From Terriglobia bacterium (GTDB lineage Bacteria; Acidobacteriota; Terriglobia; UBA7540), in contig JASHTR010000041.1 of assembly GCA_030040455.1 (NCBI GenBank), positions 1 to 20,397 of the forward strand: a DNA stretch of 20,397 nt. Reading direction: 5' to 3'. The notes under the pieces were generated by a model. The model was not told the DNA's origin. It did no database searches and worked only from the letters and a program-made list of their open reading frames with translations. The first letter of the stretch is position 1. Each line of letters starts with the position of its first letter. Below are positions 14,624-20,397 of this stretch, piece after piece. The position numbers and the translations under genes were made by a program.

Positions 14624-14702
14624 CCGGCCGCATGGTTTTTTCAGCATCCTGCTGGAATCGTCTCTTGTCTCTCGCTTCTAGTTTCTGATTTCTAGTTTGT
14701 CC

Positions 14703-16292
14703 TTACACGCTCAGCGCTTCTCCGCGCTCTCGCCGCGAAAGCACGTAATCGAAAATCACCCTGGACACAAACACCGAAGTAAACAGGTTGGCAATCAGGC
14801 CGATGGTCAGCGTAACGGCAAATCCGCGCACCGGTCCGGTGCCGAAGGCAAATAGAATGGCTGCCATGGCGACAGTGGTCACGTGAGTGTCAATAATGGT
14901 CTTGAAAGCGTGGTCAAACCCTCCGGCCACCGCCGCCGGAGCCGCCTTGTTCATGCGCAGCTCTTCCCGAATCCTTTCGAAAATCAGGACGTTCGAATCC
15001 ACACCGATGCCGACGGTAAGGATGACGCCTGCAATGCCCGGCAGCGTCAGCACGCCTTTGAAATAAGCCAGTGCTGCAATCAGGATCACGAGGTTCAGGA
15101 TGAGCGCCACGTCGGCATTTATTCCGGCGCCGCGATAATAGATGAGCATAAAGATCAGAATGGCTACAAAGCCGATGATGCAGGCCTCAATGCCGTGATG
15201 GATGGAATCGGCGCCGAGCGACGGGCCCACCGTTTCCTCCTGCATATAAGTGATCGAAGCGGGCAGGGCCCCCGAGCGCAGCTTCAAAGCCAGGTCAGAA
15301 GCCTGCTGGGTGGTGAAACTGCCGGTGATCTGGCCGTTGTCGCTAATCTGCGCCTGGATCACCGGCGCGCTTTGCACGCTGTTGTCCAGGATAATTGCCA
15401 GTTGCTTGCCAATGTTCCGCTGCGTGATTTGCGAGAAGCGCGCTGCGCCCGCGTGGGTTAAAGTGAAATCGATGTCCGGGCGCCCGTTAGTATCCTGCGA
15501 AGGCTCCGCGCCGGTTAAGTCGCGGCCGGTAATGGCGGCAATCTGGTCGACCAGGTACCAAACTGGTGCCCCGGAATCGGTGATCCCCGGCAGCAGCTCG
15601 GTATCCGGGGGAAGCACGCCGCCCAGCGACGCCAAGGCATCGTCCTTGCTGGGATACGGTCCACCCCGCACAACCTTCAGCTCCAGCATCGCCTCCGACC
15701 GGATCACATCCTTCACTCGTGTGGGGTCGTTCACTTCGGGCAGCTCCACAACCAGCTCGTAATTGCCCTGGCCGTACTGCGCGATTTCCGGCTCGGTAAT
15801 GCCTAAAGCATCAACGCGCCGCCGGATGGTGGCCATCGATTCTGTGAACGCATCGCGTTGGATGGTTCCCACTTCACTCGTCTTCAGCGTCATCATGCGC
15901 GCCGTTGGATCACCCGCTACGTCCTGTACGTACCACTCCGGGAACTGGTCCTGCATCAGGGCCTGAATGGACTCCCACTGGCCCTGCGGGACGCCTCTCA
16001 CCGTCATATGCGTCATGTCCACTTTGCGCACTTCGGCGGTAGCAATGTTGCGTGTGTGCAGATCGTCGCGCAGCCGGCCCACCGCCTGGTCCGTAGTGGC
16101 GTTCACGGCGTCGTTGACGTTCACCTGGAGCACCAGGTACGTGCCGCCCTTGAGATCGAGTCCCAGCTTGATTCGGTCCGCGATATTTTCCTCGAGTTTC
16201 TGAAAGGTGGAGGGCAAACCGACAATCCCGATGACACAAATGGCAACGACAATGACGATTAGAATGGATCGATTCCGAATGCTTTTTTCCAT
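14703..16292 (-). CDS. secD: protein translocase subunit SecD
   Basis: The protein has 529 residues, the normal SecD length. The first membrane helix is ~8-28, followed by the family motif LGLDLKGGTYLVLQV at 43-57. A large periplasmic region comes next, with RRRVDALGITEPEIAQYGQG. The C-terminal membrane block begins near residue 370 and includes GIGVDSNVLIFERIREELR (428-446) and GTGPVRGFAVTLTIGLIANL, both strong SecD signatures. SecD acts with SecF and YajC to help secretory proteins leave SecYEG. The ATG at 16292 starts MEKSIRNRSILIVIVV; only a weak ribosome-binding site is visible. It follows yajC by 87 bp. Confidence 0.98.
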   Translation of the reverse strand: MEKSIRNRSILIVIVVAICVIGIVGLPSTFQKLEENIADRIKLGLDLKGGTYLVLQVNVNDAVNATTDQAVGRLRDDLHTRNIATAEVRKVDMTHMTVRGVPQGQWESIQALMQDQFPEWYVQDVAGDPTARMMTLKTSEVGTIQRDAFTESMATIRRRVDALGITEPEIAQYGQGNYELVVELPEVNDPTRVKDVIRSEAMLELKVVRGGPYPSKDDALASLGGVLPPDTELLPGITDSGAPVWYLVDQIAAITGRDLTGAEPSQDTNGRPDIDFTLTHAGAARFSQITQRNIGKQLAIILDNSVQSAPVIQAQISDNGQITGSFTTQQASDLALKLRSGALPASITYMQEETVGPSLGADSIHHGIEACIIGFVAILIFMLIYYRGAGINADVALILNLVILIAALAYFKGVLTLPGIAGVILTVGIGVDSNVLIFERIREELRMNKAAPAAVAGGFDHAFKTIIDTHVTTVAMAAILFAFGTGPVRGFAVTLTIGLIANLFTSVFVSRVIFDYVLSRRERGEALSV

Positions 16293-16339
16293 GATGGACT
16301 TACCATTCCGAGGGACCGTTTGCTGGCGACGCCCGCTTT

Positions 16340-16379
16340 CAATGAATCAATGATGCAATCACTCGGCGATTCAATACTA
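16340..16379. repeat. octamer array between yajC and secD
   Basis: There are five 8-bp units with a CAAT start in four of them: CAATGAAT, CAATGATG, CAATCACT, CGGCGATT, CAATACTA. The array ends immediately at the yajC stop codon (16380-16382). Unlike the heptamer elements it has a period of 8 and no visible inverted partner. Confidence 0.55.
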
Positions 16380-16748
16380 TTACTTCCGGCCTTTGGCTTG
16401 AGTCTCTCCCACCCCCCAGGCTTCGGCGGGCTTCACTGCGGAGCTTTCCTCCTTTTGCACGCCGGTGATGGCTGAACGCAGCACCTCAACTTTCACTTGG
16501 TTTGCGATCTGAAGGTGGACGGTGTTATTTCCGAAACCAACAACAGTGCCCAGGATGCCCCCGTTGGTTGAGACTCGATCCCCCGTCTTCAGATTCGCCA
16601 GCATCTCCTGGGTTTTACGCCGTTGATGACCCTGGGGCCGGATGATGAGGAGGTACCAGATGAGGATGAGAGGGCCCAGGAGAAGAATAAAACTCGTCAA
16701 CCCTGAAGCCCCGGAGGTTCCCGCGGCAAACAGGAACGGCTGCACCAT
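16380..16748 (-). CDS. yajC: preprotein translocase subunit YajC
   Basis: The protein has 122 residues. One membrane helix (~18-38, TSFILLLGPLILIWYLLIIR) is followed by the YajC signature RPQGHQRRKTQEMLANLKTG and then DRVSTNGGILGTVVGF. It is the small accessory subunit of the SecDF-YajC complex. The ATG at 16748 gives a family-typical length. The longer frame from TTG at 16769 adds seven residues with no homology value and has no better ribosome-binding site. The order tgt-yajC-secD-secF is the classical one. Confidence 0.96.
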   Translation of the reverse strand: MVQPFLFAAGTSGASGLTSFILLLGPLILIWYLLIIRPQGHQRRKTQEMLANLKTGDRVSTNGGILGTVVGFGNNTVHLQIANQVKVEVLRSAITGVQKEESSAVKPAEAWGVGETQAKGRK

Positions 16749-16806
16749 AATGCACTCTAACACACCCAACCCTTACTGTTAAGTTTATGGAAAAGCAGCC
16801 GCCCTT

Positions 16807-17934
16807 TCAAGAGCCTGCCCGCGCCCTTGAGAGAAGATTTGCAAAATCTCCTGCGCCGATAGCCTGCCTGATTTTCATCATTGTGTCAAGGTAAAAATAC
16901 AAATTGTGATACGTGGCCAGGGTCGCGGCGAGCATCTCTCCCGCCACAAAGAGGTGGCGCACGTAAGCGCGTGAATAGCGGCGGCAGACAGCGCACCCGC
17001 AAACCGGGTCGAGCGGACGGTCATCGCGCCCGTAGCGTGCGCTCTTGATCGCCAAGCGGCCTTCCGAAGTAAATACCGACGCGTTCCTCGCATTCCGCGT
17101 GGGCATCACGCAATCAAACTGATCAATTCCTCGCGCGACGCATTCGATGAGATCGCGCGGCGTTCCCACGCCCATCAGGTAGCGCGGGCGGTCCTCCGGC
17201 AGACGACCGGTTGTAAAATCCACCACATCATAGGTGGCAGGCTTCGGCTCGCCCACGGAAAGCCCACCGAGAGCGTATCCCTCAAATCCAACCTCCAGCA
17301 TTTCCTCAGCGCTCTCGCGCCGCAGCGCCATGTCCACGCCGCCCTGCACAATGCCATAAAGCGCGCCGCCGGAGCGGCCCTCCTCAACCGAGCGATTATA
17401 GAAGTCTTTGGCGCGGCGCGCCCAGCGGCCGGTCAGTTCCACCGCGCGGCGTGTTGCCGCCTCGCTCGAGGGATAAGGCACGCATTCATCCAGAATCATC
17501 AGGATGTCCGAGCCGAGCGCCATCTGGATTTCCACTACCCGCTCGGGAGAAAAAAAATGCGAGGACCCGTCCAGATGCGATCGGAACTCAATGCCTTCCT
17601 CGCTGACGCGCTGCAGTCCTTTCAGGCTCATCACCTGGAAGCCACCGCTATCGGTGAGGATGGGATGCGGCCAGCTCATGAAGCGATGGAGGCCGCCAGC
17701 TTCACGGATGATCTCATATCCGGGTCTTAAGTAGAGATGATAGGTGTTGGCGAGAATGATGCCGGCGCCAAGCTCTTCGAGATGCTCCTGGGTCACGGCT
17801 TTGACGGTCCCGCAGGTTCCGACCGGCATGAAGACGGGGGTTTCCACCACGCCGTGGACGGTTTCGAGCCGCCCCAGGCGCGCTTGTGTTTGAGCGTCAC
17901 GGGCAAGAATTTCAAATTTGAAATTGGAAAACAT
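16807..17934 (-). CDS. tgt: tRNA-guanine transglycosylase (queuine tRNA-ribosyltransferase)
   Basis: The protein has 375 residues. It exchanges guanine-34 for the queuosine precursor preQ1 in tRNAs with a GUN anticodon. Seen are PILTDSGGFQVMSL with D95 (general acid/base), GIVQGG at 194-199, DQFDCVMPTRNARN with D274 (the nucleophile in the family), and the zinc site C312, C314, C317 and H343 in the normal CxCxxC-x25-H spacing. The N-terminus FKFEILARDAQTQARLGRLE agrees with the family, so the ATG at 17934 is right to within a few residues. No Shine-Dalgarno is present, because the heptamer array begins at 17941, only 6 nt upstream. The gene is first in the tgt-yajC-secD-secF operon. Confidence 0.98.
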   Translation of the reverse strand: MFSNFKFEILARDAQTQARLGRLETVHGVVETPVFMPVGTCGTVKAVTQEHLEELGAGIILANTYHLYLRPGYEIIREAGGLHRFMSWPHPILTDSGGFQVMSLKGLQRVSEEGIEFRSHLDGSSHFFSPERVVEIQMALGSDILMILDECVPYPSSEAATRRAVELTGRWARRAKDFYNRSVEEGRSGGALYGIVQGGVDMALRRESAEEMLEVGFEGYALGGLSVGEPKPATYDVVDFTTGRLPEDRPRYLMGVGTPRDLIECVARGIDQFDCVMPTRNARNASVFTSEGRLAIKSARYGRDDRPLDPVCGCAVCRRYSRAYVRHLFVAGEMLAATLATYHNLYFYLDTMMKIRQAIGAGDFANLLSRARAGS

Positions 17935-18251
17935 TGAAAAACAGTGGTTAGTGATGAGTGGTTAGTGAGCAGCAGGCAGCTTGTGTTCGTTACTACAAGC
18001 CATTTCAAAACCTCGGATTGCGTTGCCTAAGTTGTTGATTCTATATATAACCAGAAGTGGGTTTTGAAACCAGTTATAATGTGGTGCGTCGAAGGTGCGT
18101 TTACATGACCGCGCTCCATCAAGGCTCTCGCATACATAGAGAAGTGTTGTACGCACCACACTAACCACTAATTACTTGCCGTCGGCGTCAACTGGACGCA
18201 TACGGCGGCGTTAGACGCACCGCACTAACCACTAATCACTAACCACTGTTT
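17935..18251. other. 317-bp repeat spacer upstream of tgt
   Basis: No gene is seen. Two inverted heptamer arrays lie at the two ends (separate entry). Inside are TTTCAAAACC (18003-18012) with its complement at 18060-18069, TGTGGTGCGT (18080-18089) with its complement at 18151-18160, and a ~25-bp direct repeat with two mismatches (18151-18175 and 18215-18239). A promoter for tgt is expected here, but I cannot identify one with confidence. Confidence 0.65.
17941..18250. repeat. inverted heptamer arrays between the YIP1 gene and tgt (AGTGN units)
   Basis: The left array is ACAGTGG, TTAGTGA, TGAGTGG, TTAGTGA (17941-17968). The right array is CACTAAC, CACTAAT, CACTAAC, CACTGTT (18223-18250). The two arms pair over about 30 bp with one mismatch. 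A third short array, CACTAAC, CACTAAT, lies at 18159-18172. The right arm ends 1 nt before the YIP1 stop codon (18252-18254), and the left begins 6 nt from the tgt start. Confidence 0.85.
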
Positions 18252-18974
18252 TTAAATTGCGGCAAGCCCCGCCTTGAGCAGAACCCAAATCACCCACAAT
18301 CCCAAAAAGCAAAAAAAGACGCTACGAGGCCGTATTTTCCTGCCAGCGGTCGCAGCGAATCCAATGCCGAGAAGGCCCATAAACCAGAAACTGAAGAAGT
18401 TTAAAGAGGTAGCGATGGTATAAAGAGGCCGCGAAACATTCAGGGGCGAAAGGAAGAAACCCACGTTGGCGGGGATAAAGTTTGGGGGGTTAAAAGCAGC
18501 AGGGTCGCCGAAGACTATCACGACAATGCCCAAAATATCGGCAATAACGAAGGGCAAGTCCGCGTAAACGGCCACCGAAAAAGCTTTCTTGAAACCAATC
18601 GGGATGCCGAACACCGCCTTGAGAATCATCATGCCGATGGCGGCGATGATAATCAAAAAAATAGGAATCTTTAAGAACGAGATGTGAAGAAAAACGCCGC
18701 CTTGCTCCGCCGCCTTTTGTATTTGCTCGGGCGTCAAGCTGCTGGCGCGACCGCTCAGCTCCAGGGCCCGGCGAACAATGGCCTGGGTCCCCACTTTGCT
18801 GGCCATCAGTTCTGATAGGGCAATCCATGCCAGGATCAGAATTACCAGGGGCGGCCAGAAATCCGGCCGGCGGACGATAGCGCTAAATGTTCCCACCGGG
18901 TCCGTAAAGACGCCGAAACACCGCCCGGCAGCGCTTAAATCGCCCTTCCCGGAATTTATTTTCTCATCTGTCAT
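18252..18974 (-). CDS. YIP1-family integral membrane protein
   Basis: The protein has 240 residues. A short polar N-terminus has the family-like stretch FGVFTDPVGTFSAIVRRPDF, followed by WPPL. About five hydrophobic segments follow (~41-62, 98-122, 130-158, 186-212, 217-238). This matches bacterial YIP1-domain proteins, which are small membrane proteins of unknown function. The start ATG overlaps the larE stop by 4 nt (ATGA), so the two genes are translated together. What links it to LarE is not known. The assignment rests on overall layout and the N-terminal motif. Confidence 0.75.
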   Translation of the reverse strand: MTDEKINSGKGDLSAAGRCFGVFTDPVGTFSAIVRRPDFWPPLVILILAWIALSELMASKVGTQAIVRRALELSGRASSLTPEQIQKAAEQGGVFLHISFLKIPIFLIIIAAIGMMILKAVFGIPIGFKKAFSVAVYADLPFVIADILGIVVIVFGDPAAFNPPNFIPANVGFFLSPLNVSRPLYTIATSLNFFSFWFMGLLGIGFAATAGRKIRPRSVFFCFLGLWVIWVLLKAGLAAI

Positions 18975-19807
18975 GAGGTTGAATGTGGTACGGATGATTT
19001 AGCGAGGCTCACGTTGAGAGACCCGCGGCGGTAGCCGTCGAGGTCGAGGGTTGCGTAAGCGAATCCGAGAGACTTGAAGATCTTCGCAAATCGGTGCGCC
19101 ATCGCCGGGTCCAGCGCGCGGGCCATCTCCTCGGGTGCAACCTCCAGGCGGGCCAGGTTGCCGTGGTGGCGCACGCGGAATTGCTGGAAGCCCAGCTCGC
19201 GCACGGCTTCCTCTGCCTGCTCAACCACCCGGAGCCGCTCGGGGGTTACTTCGAGCCCGTAGGCAATGCGGGAGGCCAGGCAGGCGGATGCCGGACGGTC
19301 CCAGACTGGCACGCCCGCCTCATGGGCGAGCGCGCGAATATCGGCCTTCGTGAGGCCGCAGTCGAGCAACGGTGTAAGAACCTGGTGTTTTCGAGCAGCG
19401 CGCTCACCCGGCCGCCAGTCGCCACGGTCATCCACGTTCACTCCGTAAGCCACTGCCGCAAAACCGCGGCTCGCGGCCAGCGCAGCCAACTTCGTAAAAA
19501 GCTCGTCCTTGCAGAAAAAGCACCGGTTCGGGTTATTCGCGCGGTATTCCGGGTTCAAAAGCTCATCGGTTTCGATGAATTCGTGAGGAAACTTGAATTT
19601 TTGGGCGCAGGTTTCTGCCATTGAGCGATCGCGGTTAGAAAAGCTTGCGCTTAGCGCCGCGACTGCCAGCATCCGACTGCCCAGCGCCCGATAGGCCGCG
19701 TAGGCGAGGTAGGCAGAGTCAACCCCACCCGAGTAGGCGACAATTAGCGGCGAGGTCTTCTTGAGCTCTTCCTGAAGGCGCTGCGCTCTCTCCTGAAGAG
19801 GGTTCAT
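18971..19807 (-). CDS. larE: LarE-like ATP-dependent sacrificial sulfur transferase
   Basis: The protein has 278 residues. SGGVDS at 26-31 is the ATP pyrophosphatase P-loop. RCFFCKDELF holds C96 and C99. PASACLASRIAYG holds C176, the position of the sacrificial cysteine in Lactiplantibacillus LarE. LarE donates sulfur from its own cysteine to make the nickel-pincer nucleotide cofactor of lactate racemase and relatives. No larA, larB or larC lies in the window, so the true role here could be that cofactor or another sulfur or ATP-adenylation task. The ATG at 19807 with GGAA upstream is preferred. An in-frame TTG at 19831 would add eight residues, and the ATG numbering also places the cysteine at 176. 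The gene is coupled to the YIP1 gene. Confidence 0.88.
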   Translation of the reverse strand: MNPLQERAQRLQEELKKTSPLIVAYSGGVDSAYLAYAAYRALGSRMLAVAALSASFSNRDRSMAETCAQKFKFPHEFIETDELLNPEYRANNPNRCFFCKDELFTKLAALAASRGFAAVAYGVNVDDRGDWRPGERAARKHQVLTPLLDCGLTKADIRALAHEAGVPVWDRPASACLASRIAYGLEVTPERLRVVEQAEEAVRELGFQQFRVRHHGNLARLEVAPEEMARALDPAMAHRFAKIFKSLGFAYATLDLDGYRRGSLNVSLAKSSVPHSTS

Positions 19808-19878
19808 GGGCAGTTCCAAGCATAAATCCAATCACCAACCGCGATCAACCCCCTGCGGATTTCCCCCTACGGATTTCA

Positions 19879-19908
19879 TTGACAAGAGCCGCCGCGACTG
19901 AATATTCT
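19879..19908 (+). promoter_or_regulatory. candidate sigma-70 type promoter for the M48 peptidase gene
   Basis: TTGACA (19879-19884), an exact -35 consensus, is followed after 18 nt by TATTCT (19903-19908; 4 of 6 matches). It lies 39 nt before the ATG at 19948, in the gap between the divergent larE and peptidase genes. It is inferred from sequence only. Confidence 0.5.
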
Positions 19909-19947
19909 CAAAGTTAATTTTTATTTGATACACCTTAGTGGAGCATC

Positions 19948-20397
19948 ATGAGTCGCCTAGGATTCAGCGGGCTGCTTTTCAGCTTGAGCCTGGGGTGGTG
20001 TCTCTGTGTCCCGGCCCTTGGAGCGCCTCGAAAAATCCTCCACACTTCCCGCAACCATACGGCGGAGGAAGTTCTCAAAAGCCTTCTTTCGAGTCCTCTG
20101 GGCAAACGGGCGCCCTCACTCGATTACCGGGTGATCCTCGTTGAGGATCGGAACCCGAACGCATTTTCGACTTTTCAAGGGAAAATCACCATTACGAGCG
20201 GCATCTTCCCCGTGCTGGATGATGACCGAGGAGTGTGGGCGGCGGTCATTGGCCACGAGCTTGGACACGTCGTTCTGCACCACCCGGACTGCCTGCCGGG
20301 TTTTGAAGCTGAGTTGCGCCAGGCCGATCAGGCGGCGCACTCGAAGGAAGAGGTTGGGGCTTCGAGCCAGTGGCCGCAAGTTCATCTAGGCCAGGGT
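19948..20397 (+). CDS. M48-family zinc metallopeptidase, N-terminal part (3' truncated)
   Basis: The frame from ATG 19948 is open to the window edge (150 codons). The protein begins MSRLGFSGLLFSLSLGWCLC, a signal peptide with likely cleavage near ALGA (residues 23-26). NPNAFSTFQGKITITSGIF is the strand before the active site in M48 peptidases. IGHELGHVVLHH contains HExxH with H103, E104 and H107, the zinc ligands and catalytic glutamate. It is therefore a secreted M48 protease, of the BepA/YfgC-like or other periplasmic type. The remainder, including the third zinc ligand, is outside the window. GGAG at 19940-19943 is 4 nt before the ATG, a tight but workable spacing. Other frames over this stretch are shadows. 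Confidence 0.9.
   Translation, partial: MSRLGFSGLLFSLSLGWCLCVPALGAPRKILHTSRNHTAEEVLKSLLSSPLGKRAPSLDYRVILVEDRNPNAFSTFQGKITITSGIFPVLDDDRGVWAAVIGHELGHVVLHHPDCLPGFEAELRQADQAAHSKEEVGASSQWPQVHLGQG

Larger units (their letters stand above)
14304..14695. repeat. inverted heptamer arrays bracketing the secD-secF spacer (AGA units)
   Basis: The left array is ACGAGAG, ACAAGAG, ACCAGAG, ACCAGAG, ACAAGCA (14304-14338). The right array is TCTCTTG, TCTCTCG, CTTCTAG, TTTCTGA, TTTCTAG (14661-14695). CGAGAGACAAGAGA (14305-14318) is exactly complementary to 14661-14674. The arms are about 320 nt apart, and other palindromes sit between them. The right arm ends 7 nt before the secD stop codon. Confidence 0.75.
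14235..14702. other. 468-bp repeat-packed spacer between secD and secF
   Basis: No gene is seen. The spacer holds, from left to right, one heptamer array (14304-14338), a GGAGTGCGG palindrome (14385-14467), a GTCATTCTGAGC-type palindrome with an internal GTCCCGCC stem (14531-14623), and the inverted heptamer array (14661-14695). Nothing else is recognisable. Confidence 0.75.

Noticed and set aside
18075..18080. TATAAT on the plus strand in the tgt spacer
   Set aside because: There is no -35 at a proper distance and no plus-strand gene downstream. It is probably chance in an A/T-rich stretch.
20116..20385. Minus-strand open frame at the right edge
   Set aside because: It is opposite the M48 peptidase gene, which has a signal peptide and HELGH motif in the plus frame.

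Overview
The window looks like a chromosomal piece of a soil-type Acidobacteriota genome. This is inferred from gene content, since there is no rRNA. The clues are a multihaem cytochrome/TPR protein beside an ASPIC/UnbV (CRTAC) protein, a zinc-finger anti-sigma protein behind a sigma factor, an ExbB/ExbD/ExbD/TonB block with a TPR lipoprotein, a Tat-exported Gfo/Idh/MocA protein, and intergenic spacers crowded with short repeats. No phage, transposase, CRISPR, tRNA or rRNA was seen.

Layout. Positions 1-666 hold the 3' end of a RelA/SpoT gene (+) converging on rpmB (-). Positions 667-1255 are a repeat-bearing spacer. Positions 1256-6322 (+) hold a membrane-anchored five-CXXCH cytochrome with C-terminal TPRs, then a Tat-exported FG-GAP/ASPIC-UnbV protein, which probably work together at or outside the inner membrane. 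From 6326 to 19807 every gene is on the minus strand. In transcription order these are larE-YIP1 (4-nt overlap); tgt-yajC-secD-secF (the classical tgt/Sec accessory operon); tonB-exbB-exbD-exbD-TPR lipoprotein (a proton-motive-force energy transducer for the outer membrane); a Gfo/Idh/MocA oxidoreductase; and an ECF-like sigma factor overlapping a 75-residue anti-sigma-like protein. At 19948 a divergent M48 metallopeptidase gene starts and runs off the right edge.

The most unusual signal is not a gene. Five minus-strand intergenic spacers (after gfo, tonB, secF, secD and the YIP1 gene) each hold two arrays of degenerate 7-bp tandem units in inverted orientation. One arm begins 1-8 nt from the preceding stop codon, counting flanking arms where present. 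The unit sequence differs from spacer to spacer, but the period is exactly 7, the inverted pairing is kept, and the arm nearest the stop always carries an AG core on the transcribed strand. These elements resemble in form the heptameric STRR sequences of cyanobacteria. Other palindromic repeat families are nested within them or nearby: a GGAGTGCGG element (2 copies), a GTCATTCTGAGC-like element (2 copies), an AAAGCCTCACGCA arm (5 occurrences), and a MITE-like element with 11-bp flanking direct repeats. Four spacers exceed 300 bp (667-1255, 4247-4597, 14235-14702, 17935-18251), and each is described below.
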